DNA of 64,000 nucleotides. Origin: Anaerolineaceae bacterium UBA6133. GTDB taxonomy: Bacteria; Chloroflexota; Anaerolineae; Anaerolineales; Anaerolineaceae. The notes under the pieces are model-generated. The model was not told the origin of the DNA, made no database searches, and saw nothing but the letters and a program-made list of their open reading frames with translations. Shown here one piece after another: positions 43,949 to 52,570 of the stretch (position 1 is the stretch's first letter; the number at the start of each line of letters is the position of its first letter). A program made the position numbers and the translations under genes. The stretch spans positions 7,899 through 71,898 of the forward strand of contig DIVL01000028.1 in assembly GCA_002435825.1 (NCBI GenBank). The letters run 5' to 3'.

Positions 43949-43954
43949 TATAAT
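43949..43954 (+). promoter_or_regulatory. -10 box of tRNA-Ser
   Basis: TATAAT lies 12 nt before the mature tRNA 5' end and directly after the stop of the beta-CASP gene. A partial -35 (AGGACA, 43925-43930) is 18 nt upstream, within the coding sequence. Confidence 0.55.
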
Positions 43955-43966
43955 CTGAAACCTGTT

Positions 43967-44057
43967 GGAGAGATGCCGGAGTGGTTGATCGGGGCGGTCT
44001 CGAAAACCGTTATGGGTCTTGTACCCATCGTGGGTTCGAACCCCACTCTCTCCGCCA
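43967..44057 (+). tRNA. tRNA-Ser (anticodon CGA)
   Basis: The acceptor arm GGAGAGA pairs with TCTCTCC, with discriminator G and an encoded CCA. The anticodon stem CGGT/ACCG carries the loop CTCGAAA, giving anticodon CGA for serine. A long variable arm (TATGGGTCTTGTACCCATC) and the T-arm GTGGGTTCGAACCCCAC are typical of a class II tRNA. Confidence 0.96.
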
Positions 44058-44060
44058 CAA

Positions 44061-44087
44061 AAAATGCCGTGATTACACGGCATTTTT
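44061..44087 (+). terminator. Intrinsic terminator of tRNA-Ser
   Basis: A 10-bp stem AAATGCCGTG (44062-44071) and CACGGCATTT (44076-44085) with the loop ATTA ends in a T run, 4 nt after the encoded CCA. Confidence 0.92.
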
Positions 44088-44122
44088 GATTCCCAAAGAA
44101 CAGTAGGGTGAGTTGGCTTTTT

Positions 44123-45096
44123 GTCATCGCGAGGAGCGAAGCGACGTGGCGATCTCAACGCCATGACCCCCCTACAACTTTTGTCATCGCGAGGAGCGAA
44201 GCGGCGTGGCGATCTCAACATCATGACCCCAACCATAAAAATGCTACCCGGTGGGTTGGCTAAAACAACGTTGAGGTTCGGGTGATCACAGAAAGCCAAC
44301 CCACCAATAAGATTGCTCAGGACCATTGCCCGGTGGGTTGGCTACAACACGGATTAGGTTGGTTCAGGCTCGGTGACGCCAATCCACCCTACAACTACTT
44401 GCTGTGATTGTCTGTCGTATGGCGGATTAATTCTTTGAATTCGGCAAATTCGTCATCGCGAGGAGCGAAGCGGCGTGGCGATCTCAACATCATGACCCCA
44501 ACCATAAAAATGCTACCCGGTGGGTTGGCTAAAGCAAGGAGTAGATTGGTTCAGGCCACATCTACTTGCTGTAATTATCTATCGTATGACGGATTAATTC
44601 TTCCACTTCGGCAAATTCGTCATCGCGAGGAGCGAAGCGACGTGGCGATCTCAACATCATGACCCCCACCATAAAAATGCTACCCGGTGGGTTGGCTAAA
44701 GCAAGGATTAAGTTGTTTCAGGCTACATCTACTTACTGTAATTGTCTATCGTATGACGGATTAATTCTTTGAATTCGGCATATTCGTCATCGCGAGGAGC
44801 GAAGCGACGTGGCGATCTCAACATCATGACCACCACCATAAAAATGCTACCCGGTGGGTTGGCTAAAGCAAGGATTAGGTTGGTTCAGGCTCGGTGACGC
44901 CAATCCACCCTACAACTACTTGCTGTGATTGTCTGTCGTATGGCGGATTAATTCTTTGAATTCGGCATATTCGTCATCGCGAGGAGCGAAGCGACGTGGC
45001 GATCTCAACATCATGACCACCACCATTAAAATGCTACCCGGTGGGTTGGCTACAACAAGGATTAGGTTGGTTCAGGCTCAGTGACGCCAGCTAACC
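44123..45096. repeat. Array of REP-like palindromic repeats
   Basis: The 34-nt unit GTCATCGCGAGGAGCGAAGC... begins at 44123, 44183, 44452, 44619, 44786 and 44973; each can fold (ATCGC...GCGAT arms with an inner GCGAAGC). From 44452 on, larger units of about 167-187 bp repeat. Each contains the palindrome, then CCATAAAAATGCTACCCGGT, GGGTTGGCTAAAGCAAGGA and a CGTATGACGGATTAATTCTT segment. CAATCCACCCTAC-type ends alternate. No gene is supported. The unit is the inverse of that found near 12.2 kb. Confidence 0.9.
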
Positions 45097-46080
45097 CTAC
45101 CTCTGGGTTTCGAGTTCAATCTTCCCGATTTTCATTTTCTCAAAGAGCAACGGGCTTAGGCAGGCAATCCAAATCCCAATCAAAAAATAGCGAAAATAGC
45201 GCAAAACCGCGCTGATCAGCCCTGGGTCATCCGGAAAGAGCGAGCCCAGCCCCACGTATAAGGCGATCACGCCGGCAATGCCAACCAGGTAGCGGGCAAT
45301 GCGCTGCCATGTGCCGAAATTGCTCTGGATCACACCCCGGCGCGCCCTCAGCCAGGCAAATCCACCCAGCATGCCAAACCACAGCCCGCCATTTGTAAGG
45401 GCACCCTCGAGCGAAAGCGGGTCTACTTCTCCGGCGCGTGCAGCCCAATCCGCCGGCATCTGCCAGTCACTTGAAAGCGCGATAACCATCGCCGAGAGCC
45501 CGATAATGAACAGCGAGCTGAAAAACGCCAGCAAGAGTTGGTTTTTCAGGCTCTGCTTATTCAGCCATGCCCCGAGCGGTTTTTGCAGTTTGTTGAATGC
45601 CAACAGCAGCAAGAGCCCCAACAGCAGCCCCAGCAGCACATCGCTCAGAAAGTGCACCCCCAAAACCAGGCGCGAAACGGCGATTAGCAGCACCATCACG
45701 CTCGCCGCCCAAATTGCTTTGCGGTTCTTGGTCTCGAGCGCGCTCTGACCCCAGACAGATGTGGAATTCATGGCGTGTCCGGAAGGGATGCCAAAAGAAG
45801 ACTCGTGCACTCCCGGGACGATCTTGTCGCTGATCCAATAGGGGCGGGGTCCCTTCAGCAGCACTTTGAAAAAGCCATTGAATGAGGCACTGGCGAGCAG
45901 CATCACCCCAATGCGCAAACCAGCCCAGGCATCCACGCACCAGTAAATGGTGGGCATGAAAAGGATGTAGAAGATTTGATCTCCAAGTATCGTGATAACG
46001 CCCATGATGCTCTGCAGCGCAGGACCGAGAGACTGCAAAAACAGATTGACAGCTAATTCGGCTTGATTAATAACATCCAT
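45097..46080 (-). CDS. PAP2-family phosphatase
   Basis: A 327-residue membrane phosphatase with about eight hydrophobic segments. The three PAP2 signatures are present: KVLLKGPRP near residue 74, PSGHAMNS near 98, and SRLVLGVHFLSDVLLG near 135, with the catalytic His in GVHF. It probably acts on undecaprenyl diphosphate or phosphatidic acid at the outer face of the membrane. The C-terminal half is longer than in the core family. ATG 46080 with TTGGAG upstream is the start. Confidence 0.9.
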   Translation of the reverse strand: MDVINQAELAVNLFLQSLGPALQSIMGVITILGDQIFYILFMPTIYWCVDAWAGLRIGVMLLASASFNGFFKVLLKGPRPYWISDKIVPGVHESSFGIPSGHAMNSTSVWGQSALETKNRKAIWAASVMVLLIAVSRLVLGVHFLSDVLLGLLLGLLLLLAFNKLQKPLGAWLNKQSLKNQLLLAFFSSLFIIGLSAMVIALSSDWQMPADWAARAGEVDPLSLEGALTNGGLWFGMLGGFAWLRARRGVIQSNFGTWQRIARYLVGIAGVIALYVGLGSLFPDDPGLISAVLRYFRYFLIGIWIACLSPLLFEKMKIGKIELETQR

Positions 46081-46164
46081 ATAAGACTCCAATAATATTC
46101 ACCCTCTGATAAACCCCAAATGCCGTGCCAGGCTACAGAGTGGGGTAGGGCAAGATAAAAAAAG

Positions 46165-46632
46165 TTAGATCCTGACGAATGGTACCCAGAGCTCCATCTT
46201 ATAATCAGGGGCACTCATGTCGCCTATGAGATAGTATTCGTGGTCTGGAGTACCAGCATGCACGAGACCATTAGAAGGAAAGTACTCCCTCATCGCGAAT
46301 TCCCAGCCCTGGTGGATGTTCTCAGGAACATGTCCGGTCAGCTCGACGATGGCGTATTCAGCCTCCGGCACTTCCACCACCTCCAACCCCAAAGCGCGGG
46401 CTTTTTCGGGTAAGCGAACGTCATAACCGGCTATGTAACTGAATTTGTGAGGATCTGAGCTGTAGTTGAAGCAAGTGCCAAAGGCATCGCCACTGCCAAG
46501 CGCTGCCAGCTTCTCGTAGGGTACCTGTTCAAAAAGTTTTTCCCAAAGTCCGGGAAAATCATCATTCTGGGAGTGAACAGTCACCAAACCGGCAATCTTG
46601 AAGGCTTTTTTGGTTTCAAAGCGAACATTCAT
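46165..46632 (-). CDS. GyrI-like/AraC effector-binding domain protein
   Basis: A 155-residue single-domain protein of the GyrI-like small-molecule-binding fold. The features are FKIAGLVTVHSQNDDFPGLWEKL near the N-terminus, FSYIAGYDV near 70 and the C-terminal YYLIGDMSAPDYKMELWVPF strand typical of the family. No DNA-binding domain is fused. Some stand-alone members hydrolyse or bind toxic small molecules; others inhibit gyrase. Which applies here is not known. AAAGGA precedes the ATG. Confidence 0.85.
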   Translation of the reverse strand: MNVRFETKKAFKIAGLVTVHSQNDDFPGLWEKLFEQVPYEKLAALGSGDAFGTCFNYSSDPHKFSYIAGYDVRLPEKARALGLEVVEVPEAEYAIVELTGHVPENIHQGWEFAMREYFPSNGLVHAGTPDHEYYLIGDMSAPDYKMELWVPFVRI

Positions 46633-46664
46633 GAAGTTTTCCTTTCTGAATTTGCAGAGCGGTT

Positions 46665-46686
46665 AAAAAAGAGCCCGAAGGCTCTT
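46665..46686 (-). terminator. Intrinsic terminator of the SWIM gene
   Basis: On the minus strand AAGAGCC, a TTCG tetraloop, GGCTC and a run of six T form a compact hairpin 18 nt after the stop of the SWIM zinc-finger gene. Confidence 0.9.
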
Positions 46687-46704
46687 TATCCTCCAAGGAG
46701 GAAA

Positions 46705-46953
46705 TCAAACTAATTGTTCGGATGGCTCAACCATCCCCTCGAGGACTATTTCCATTCCCATGGTGTGCGCGCACACGCCGCGCCCTTGGAAGTAATTGCA
46801 AGTGCAATTCCACTTGCCATGGTCATAAGTAACGATATGGTCGTTGTTTTCCCCACGGAATTTGGCTTCAAATGTGTTGATAGTGATGCGATCTTTTTCT
46901 TCTGCGTAACGTTTTGCTTTTTCGACTTTACCGATCAAACCGCTGTCCATCAT
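46705..46953 (-). CDS. Small SWIM zinc-finger protein
   Basis: An 82-residue protein with a SWIM-type zinc finger: WNCTCNYFQGRGVCAHTMG at about residues 48-66 gives CxC, Cys and His ligands. The first half is a helix and two strands. The fold is used in DNA or protein binding, but stand-alone copies have no known function. Two adjacent ATGs could serve as start. The gene sits directly after a GC-rich hairpin (46983-47014) and has its own terminator, so it is a separate unit. Confidence 0.8.
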   Translation of the reverse strand: MMDSGLIGKVEKAKRYAEEKDRITINTFEAKFRGENNDHIVTYDHGKWNCTCNYFQGRGVCAHTMGMEIVLEGMVEPSEQLV

Positions 46954-46982
46954 ATTTTTGCTGCTCCGTTTCAGTTATTTTT

Positions 46983-47014
46983 AAATAAAAACACGCGCCG
47001 TAAAACTCCGGCGT
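46983..47014 (-). terminator. Hairpin with T-rich tail upstream of the SWIM gene
   Basis: On the minus strand ACACGCCG and CGGCGCGTGT pair with a two-base bulge and are followed by TTTTTATTT, 30 nt before the SWIM start. It may be an attenuator in the SWIM leader. It may also be a terminator for a short upstream transcript not otherwise seen. Confidence 0.4.
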
Positions 47015-47194
47015 GTGCTTCTGTCCACAACACAAGTATAGTACTGATCATCGTATCAGGCTAACTCCTGCATACATACATTATAGCCGGTGAGAGTCGT
47101 TTTTGCAATTCGAAAACGCGCTGCTATTGCAAGTATTTCGATATTAATGCCCAAATTTGGCAGTAGTTTGGGCTTCGGCGGACGGTCCATAAGG

Positions 47195-47200
47195 TATACT
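47195..47200 (+). promoter_or_regulatory. -10 box of the coiled-coil lipoprotein gene
   Basis: TATACT lies 36 nt before the ATG at 47237, which has a strong AGGAGGAG ribosome site. No clear -35 was found. Confidence 0.4.
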
Positions 47201-47236
47201 TCTATCATTCAATATTGCTTTCATTCAGGAGGAGCT

Positions 47237-48436
47237 ATGAAAAAGAGCGGCCTAAAAAAACGTGTTAATCTCCCAGCTTTGGTGCTTCTAACTTTGATGC
47301 CTGTAGGTTTGACCGCCTGCAGCCAAACCACCACACAAGCCAATTCGAGCGGACGGTGGGTGTCGATCGTGATGGGCATTTTGCTCCTGCTGGCTTACCT
47401 GGGATTGGTGATTTACCTTTGGCGCGTTGGCAAGCTGAGCACCTGGTTTGCTGCCGGCAGCGCCGCCGCCCGCCTCAAAGTTCAGGGCGTGCGCCTCAAG
47501 GGCGAACTGAAAGGGCTTGAACGCGATAAAAGCGATCTGCTGGACGAACTTGGCGAGAAAGCCTGGGCAGCCAGGGTCAGCGACCCAGCTTACGAGGGCG
47601 CATACAATCAGCTGCTGACGGTCCAGGGGCAGATCGACGGCGCGACGGATCATCGCCGTTCGCTCGAAGAGAAGAAAGTGGAGCTGGCTGAGCAGCGTAA
47701 GGACGTGGTGGAGCGTTTTTATCAGCAGATTGAGGCCTTGAAAAACCAACAAGCCGGCGTGGACCGCGACCTGAGCGAAGCGAAAAATCGCGTGCGGGTA
47801 CTCGAAGCAGATCTGGATGCAGCCGCGCAGGAAAAGAGCCGCTTCCAGCGCGACGTGAAAGACACCCGCGGACGCATCATCGAAATGGAGCGCTCGGACG
47901 ACCCCGACAAAGTGGAGCGGCTCGTTGAACTGAACAGCCGCCTGAGCAGCCTGACCACTTCTCTGCTGGATGCCACTAACGCCGAGCCGGAACTGGCAGC
48001 GCAGCTTCCCGCTCTGCAAAACCAGGCATTGGCACTGAGCACTCAGTTAAATGAACTGCAGGGTCAGATCCAGGCTTTGGAAGGTGACCTGAAAAGTGAG
48101 CTGCTTCCCCTGGACGACCAACTTGAAGCCCTCGAAAAGCAGATCAAAACCAAGACCAGCGAGATCAAGACCTTTGGAGAGCAGTTAACTCCGATGGCAA
48201 AGGCTCTGGGCGCGCAGGTTGAAAAAGCCCGACCGCTTTCACCCGAGCTGACGGAGCTCTATCAAAAACTGGATATGATCCTCAGTACGGTCGATTTCAA
48301 AGCGCAAGCCAAAGAGGACGTCTCGAGTAACCTCGGCACCGTCGATAAAACCGCTTCGCTCAATTTTTACATCTTGCTGCTGATCGGCGTCCTCATCATC
48401 GTCCTGGCGATCCTGCTCCTGACCGGAGTGATTTGA
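47237..48436 (+). CDS. Coiled-coil membrane protein of unknown function
   Basis: A 399-residue protein. Its N-terminus looks like a signal sequence with a lipobox-like LTAC (about residues 25-28). A transmembrane segment follows at about 42-64. Then comes a long, highly charged coiled coil (about 80-360) rich in Gln, Leu and Lys, and finally a C-terminal transmembrane helix (about 375-397). The two membrane anchors would hold the coil near the membrane. I do not recognise a family. ATG 47237 is preceded by AGGAGGAG; the frame is open further upstream without a ribosome site. Confidence 0.82.
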   Translation: MKKSGLKKRVNLPALVLLTLMPVGLTACSQTTTQANSSGRWVSIVMGILLLLAYLGLVIYLWRVGKLSTWFAAGSAAARLKVQGVRLKGELKGLERDKSDLLDELGEKAWAARVSDPAYEGAYNQLLTVQGQIDGATDHRRSLEEKKVELAEQRKDVVERFYQQIEALKNQQAGVDRDLSEAKNRVRVLEADLDAAAQEKSRFQRDVKDTRGRIIEMERSDDPDKVERLVELNSRLSSLTTSLLDATNAEPELAAQLPALQNQALALSTQLNELQGQIQALEGDLKSELLPLDDQLEALEKQIKTKTSEIKTFGEQLTPMAKALGAQVEKARPLSPELTELYQKLDMILSTVDFKAQAKEDVSSNLGTVDKTASLNFYILLLIGVLIIVLAILLLTGVI

Positions 48437-48491
48437 TCCCAGGGTCAACTTTCCCCCGAATTCCCACACCTGTTTGAAGGAGCATATTACC

Positions 48492-50924
48492 TTGCCTAAA
48501 CACACCCAAAACACCACTCAGATCCTTGAACAACTGACACTCGAAGAGAAAGCCTGGTTGATCTCAGGCGGAGGGGATTTTTGGCACACGCGTGCCATCC
48601 CGAGGCTGGGCATTCCAGCGCTGACGCTGCACGACGGCCCCCACGGCTTGCGAAAAACGGTTCCAAAGGCGGGTCAAGCCGCTCTGGAGGGGAGCTATCC
48701 CGCCACCAGCTACCCCAGCCTGTCGGCGGTGGCCTGTTCGTTTGATCGGGAGCTGGTGTTTGCGCTTGGTCAGGCGCTTGGCGCGGAAGCCAAAGCCGCT
48801 GAGGTGGACGTCTTGCTGGCACCGGGCGTGAACATCAAGCGCCATCCCCTCAACGGGCGCAACTTTGAGTACTTTTCGGAAGACCCCCTGGTGGCAGGCG
48901 AGCTGGCAAGCGCTTATATCAGCGGCGTCCAGAACCAGGGCACGGCAGTCAGCCTGAAACATTTCGCCGCCAACAACCAGGAATTCTGCCGGATGATCAA
49001 CAGCTCGGTTGTCGATGAGTGCGCCCTGCGCGAGATCTACCTGAAGCCTTTTGAGATCGTCATCCGCAAGGCTCAGCCCTGGACCGTGATGAGTTCCTAC
49101 AACAAACTTAATGGCACCTACACCAGCGAGTATGAAATCCTTTTGACCAGTATCGCGCGGGAGGAGTGGGGTTTTGAAGGCTTATTCATGACTGATTGGG
49201 GCGGCATGAACGACCGCGCCAGCGCCATCCCCGCCGGCACGGACCTGGAAATGCCCCCGGTTGGTCAGTATGGCGTGGATCGCATCCTCGAGGGAGTGAA
49301 GTCAGGGAGGATTGCTAAGAGCGACCTGAACCGGGCGGTTGGCAAACTGCTGGAATTGATAGAGAAAGTGCGTCAAGTGCGCGAACCTGCCAGAACCTGG
49401 CAGGCAGCAGATTTTGAGGCTGTCGCCAGGAAAGTCGCGCTCGAATCAGCGGTTCTGTTGAAAAACGAACAGGATCTTCTGCCGCTTCAGTCGGGAATAA
49501 ACGTGGCGGTGATTGGCGCGATGGCCGAAAAGCCGCACTACCAGGGCGCGGGCAGCAGCCGTGTGAACCCACGCCGGATGGTGTCTTTAATGGATGCCCT
49601 GCGCGAAGAGCAGCAGGATTGGTCTTATGCCCAAGGCTACGAATTGAGCGGGAAGGACAACGCGCAGCTTGAACAGGAAGCGCTGGATCTCTGCCAGGGG
49701 AAGGACGCCGTACTGTTCTTTGCCGGCTTGCGCGATGTTGAAGAAGCCGAAAGCTACGACCGCCTGCACCTCGAACTTTCCGCGGCACAAAACGCCCTGA
49801 TCGAGCGGATCGCCTCCGAAAACCCGAATGTGGTCGTGGTGCTGCATGCCGGCTCGCCGGTGCGTTTACCCTGGCTCGGCAAAGTCAAAGCCGTGCTGCT
49901 GATGGGGCTTGGTGGGCAGATGGTGGGCGCAGCCGCGCTCGACCTACTGCTGGGGCGCGCCAACCCCTGCGGCAAGCTGGCAGAAACCTGGCCGCTGGCA
50001 TTGGAAGACACGCCGGCATTTGCTCAGTTTGGCAAGCGCTTCAACACCCAGTATCGCGAGAGCGTCTTTGTCGGCTATCGCTTCTACCAGACCTTTGCCA
50101 AACCGGTTAGTTTTCCGTTTGGATTTGGCTTGTCTTATACCAGCTTCAGTATTGACAACCTTGAAACCAGCCAAACTAGCCTGGAGCCCGGCGAAACGCT
50201 GGAAGTAAGCGTGAGGGTCAGCAACACCGGCTCACGGGCGGGCAAAGAAGTCCTGCAGTTATACGTCTCGCCGCCCGCGTCCGCCATTTTCCGTCCCCAA
50301 AAAGAATTGAAAGCTTTTGCGAAAGTGGAGCTCGCGCCTGGCGAGAGCCAGACGGTCCTCTTCAGGCTGCAGCATGCCGACTTCGCGGTTTGGAATACGC
50401 TTGTTCACACCTGGCACTGCGAGGCGGGCGAATACCGCCTAATGGTGGGCACATCCGCCGCTGACACCCCGCTTGAGGCGAGGGTGGTGCTGGAGAGCGA
50501 CCAGCCTGGCGTGAGCGTGCCGGATTACACCCATTCTGCGCCTGGCTATTACGCTTATAACACTGGCGCTCTAAACACTTCGGCTGCGGCTTTTGAAGCC
50601 ATTTACGGCAGTCCGCTGCCGCTTGACCCGCAGGGGGAGCCCAGGGTGTATGACCTCAACTCCTCGCTCTGGGATGCGCGCAATCGCGTCAGGGGTAAGC
50701 TGCTCGCGGCGGTCCTTGGCAGGGCTGGCCGCAAGCGGGCGTCAGAAGAGGGGGAATACCAGGAAGTCAATGACCGCATCGTGCAGGCTTCGATTCTGAA
50801 TGCCCCCTTGCGCTCATATGCTGTCGGTGGCTCACCGATGCGAGTCCCCGAAGCCATCGCCCTGTTCCTGAACGGCAAGGTCTTCCGCGCCATCCGGAAG
50901 CTGTTAGAGAAAGACAAGGCGTAG
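48492..50924 (+). CDS. Glycoside hydrolase family 3 beta-glucosidase
   Basis: An 810-residue GH3 enzyme without a signal peptide, so probably cytoplasmic. The N-terminal barrel has HDGPHGLRK near 46 and KHFAANNQE near 156, and the nucleophile Asp in FMTDWGG (Asp235). The second domain has AGSSRVNPR near 353 and the acid/base loop near GLRDVEEAESYDR. A fibronectin type III-like domain (about 555-630) follows, and a C-terminal extension of about 150 residues is longer than usual. The start is TTG 48492, 9 nt after GAAGGAG; a TTG at 48474 lies inside the ribosome site. Confidence 0.92.
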   Translation: MPKHTQNTTQILEQLTLEEKAWLISGGGDFWHTRAIPRLGIPALTLHDGPHGLRKTVPKAGQAALEGSYPATSYPSLSAVACSFDRELVFALGQALGAEAKAAEVDVLLAPGVNIKRHPLNGRNFEYFSEDPLVAGELASAYISGVQNQGTAVSLKHFAANNQEFCRMINSSVVDECALREIYLKPFEIVIRKAQPWTVMSSYNKLNGTYTSEYEILLTSIAREEWGFEGLFMTDWGGMNDRASAIPAGTDLEMPPVGQYGVDRILEGVKSGRIAKSDLNRAVGKLLELIEKVRQVREPARTWQAADFEAVARKVALESAVLLKNEQDLLPLQSGINVAVIGAMAEKPHYQGAGSSRVNPRRMVSLMDALREEQQDWSYAQGYELSGKDNAQLEQEALDLCQGKDAVLFFAGLRDVEEAESYDRLHLELSAAQNALIERIASENPNVVVVLHAGSPVRLPWLGKVKAVLLMGLGGQMVGAAALDLLLGRANPCGKLAETWPLALEDTPAFAQFGKRFNTQYRESVFVGYRFYQTFAKPVSFPFGFGLSYTSFSIDNLETSQTSLEPGETLEVSVRVSNTGSRAGKEVLQLYVSPPASAIFRPQKELKAFAKVELAPGESQTVLFRLQHADFAVWNTLVHTWHCEAGEYRLMVGTSAADTPLEARVVLESDQPGVSVPDYTHSAPGYYAYNTGALNTSAAAFEAIYGSPLPLDPQGEPRVYDLNSSLWDARNRVRGKLLAAVLGRAGRKRASEEGEYQEVNDRIVQASILNAPLRSYAVGGSPMRVPEAIALFLNGKVFRAIRKLLEKDKA

Positions 50925-51193
50925 AACGCTCTAAAAGAAAACTGGTCAAGGTAGAGGTACCCCCCCGTGGTTACCCATTTTGGTCGAGGCAGGCCGTCGA
51001 CCCTACGAGGCTAATTTTATCCACGGTTGCCATAGGGAAAAGGACTGCCTTTTCCACAACTTCTTGGTTGACGCATCCCACAAGGGGAGGTTTCACACTG
51101 CGTCGCCTCTACTGCTCCTTACGGCAAGATTTTCAAGGCAATCTGAAGATGTTTGAGAGATAAGGCGGCCTAACCGTTATTTTGTAATCCAGG
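50925..51193. repeat. Intergenic dispersed repeat
   Basis: No gene is supported. 50951-51006 is a GTAGAGG...CCCTAC element containing CCCCGTGGTTACCC and GGTCGAGGCAGGCCGTCGACC. It is followed by TTGCCATAGGGAAAAGGACTGCCTTTTCCA and TTCTTGGTTGACGCATCCC, all of which recur near 2.3-2.6 kb and 55.6-55.8 kb. The DNA then becomes AT-rich, marking the edge of the following island. Confidence 0.65.
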
Positions 51194-51223
51194 ATTGATA
51201 CACAAAAATAATTGTGTATCAAT
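51194..51223. promoter_or_regulatory. Perfect 12-bp palindrome at the island edge
   Basis: ATTGATACACAA (51194-51205) and TTGTGTATCAAT (51212-51223) are exact inverted repeats with a 6-nt A/T loop. A related half, GATATACAAA, lies at 51237-51246. No T run follows, so a terminator is unlikely. It may be a protein-binding site or an end of a mobile segment. 51224-51394 holds nothing else recognisable. Confidence 0.5.
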
Positions 51224-51394
51224 TCGACCTAAAAATGATATACAAATCACAAGAAATCAATCAAACCCATGAAAGCGATTATGTCGGGCTTGCCAGTCTA
51301 TGCAAGCGTGAGTGGAGAAAAACTCACTATTTCAATCTTCAGGTTTGTAAACCGCTGATGTAAAAGGCTATAAGGTGTTAAGAGATTTAAGGTC

Positions 51395-51811
51395 CTAAGA
51401 ACCAAGAACCTTTTTCAGTGCCTTTAACTGGTTCCCGAATGACAGACCTTCAAACGGTATTTTGTAATTACGCATATATGGAAGTAGAAATTCCCGATAT
51501 TTATTGCCAGCAAGAATGATGAATTCATCTTGCTTGAGATCAGCATATTTGCGAAGCTCAGAAATCACTCCAGAAGCCCAGGCTCGCCTTTCTTGAACTG
51601 GCATCTGATTCAAAGTTTTTTCATAAGGGGCAATTCTGTCATTAAGCTTCAATAACCCATATTTTGCAGAGAGAATGAATATGTAATCGGGTTTTAGCTT
51701 CCTGGCATAAGCAAGGTTTTTCACGAATAAATCACTGATGTATAGATCTTCCGCTTTTGCAAGGTGATCTAATTTGGTTTTGACACAAGAAATCAATACT
51801 ATCCGTTTCAT
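51395..51811 (-). CDS. DUF6884-like protein
   Basis: A 138-residue protein with the beginning RIVLISCVKTKL and the block FILSAKYGLLKLNDRIAPYEKTL, resembling DUF6884. This domain is found near archaeosine/7-deazaguanine-type enzymes and in phage or defence contexts; its biochemical role is unknown to me. Its start overlaps the preceding endonuclease III-like gene by 4 nt. It is the last gene of the four-gene AT-rich operon. The family assignment is from memory of conserved motifs and should be treated as probable. Confidence 0.68.
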   Translation of the reverse strand: MKRIVLISCVKTKLDHLAKAEDLYISDLFVKNLAYARKLKPDYIFILSAKYGLLKLNDRIAPYEKTLNQMPVQERRAWASGVISELRKYADLKQDEFIILAGNKYREFLLPYMRNYKIPFEGLSFGNQLKALKKVLGS

Positions 51812-52542
51812 AAACCCACCCTTTCACAACAGGTATTCAAAGGACATGAGGTACATTCAGGATTGGTTGGGTGGCACCAATTCCTTCCAATTGACCAAAG
51901 AGGGCCATCGATCGCACCAGGATATGCAGGGCTGAGTTGTCGGGCGGCGATTATTGCTTCCGTTTCATTGATGGCAGGAGAAACGCCGAGACGGTAAAGA
52001 ACACGCATGGTGTGGACATCGGGTTTGATATCCACGTTTGCATAATCAAGATCTGAGAATGTGAGATGATAAAGGCCTTCAATTAAAACAAGGCTCATAT
52101 TGGCAATGCCGCTTCCGACGCCAAACACAGATAACAATGTTCGCTTTACATCAGTAGCACGGCGGTTTTTCCAGATGTTTTCAGCATTACCTTCGAACTT
52201 CTCTACAACGATCTTGCATATTTCTTGAAATGTACGGGGAGCCGCGTTGGTATAGCGAGGCTTCTGAGGTAATTCGTCGAATAGAGATGCTATTTTATCC
52301 GGGCTTAATGTGTAGAAACGCGAAGGATTGTAGTGGCCCACCTGTTGATAGAGCCAATAAGGAATAGTCCAGATGATCTCTGCTTTTGTGCCTCTATCCA
52401 GGCAGCAGGCAGAGATAAAAGCAAAACTGTTATCGTGGATGAGTTGAACTGCTTCAGGGGTTTTCGCAGGGGTTAATTCTTCCTGATCAAAGACGGCTTT
52501 ATATTGCATCAAGGCATTTAGAATAGGCTGGTAATGAGGCAT
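51808..52542 (-). CDS. Endonuclease III-like HhH-GPD protein with Fe-S cluster motif
   Basis: A 244-residue protein of the base-excision glycosylase superfamily. A helix-hairpin-helix appears as LLSVFGVGSGIANM at about residues 136-149, followed by the conserved Asp region DIKPDVHTMRVLYRLG near 171-186. The C-terminus has Cys at the spacing of a [4Fe-4S] loop: CHPTNPECTSCPLNTC. The N-terminal part is divergent from normal Nth/MutY, so substrate is open; a role in excising modified bases is inferred from the EVE neighbour. ATG 52542 with AGGAT upstream is preferred to TTG 52557. It follows the nuclease-like gene by 28 nt. Confidence 0.78.
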   Translation of the reverse strand: MPHYQPILNALMQYKAVFDQEELTPAKTPEAVQLIHDNSFAFISACCLDRGTKAEIIWTIPYWLYQQVGHYNPSRFYTLSPDKIASLFDELPQKPRYTNAAPRTFQEICKIVVEKFEGNAENIWKNRRATDVKRTLLSVFGVGSGIANMSLVLIEGLYHLTFSDLDYANVDIKPDVHTMRVLYRLGVSPAINETEAIIAARQLSPAYPGAIDGPLWSIGRNWCHPTNPECTSCPLNTCCERVGL

Positions 52543-52570
52543 AATATCCTGTTCCAATCATCAATAAAAA

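Noticed and set aside
44123..45006. Possible CRISPR array of 34-nt repeats
   Set aside because: Spacing is 60-269 nt, the DNA between repeats is itself conserved, and no cas gene is present. It fits a REP-like array.
47090..47236. Upstream extension of the coiled-coil gene
   Set aside because: The frame is open but has no ribosome site and would destroy the signal sequence; ATG 47237 has AGGAGGAG.
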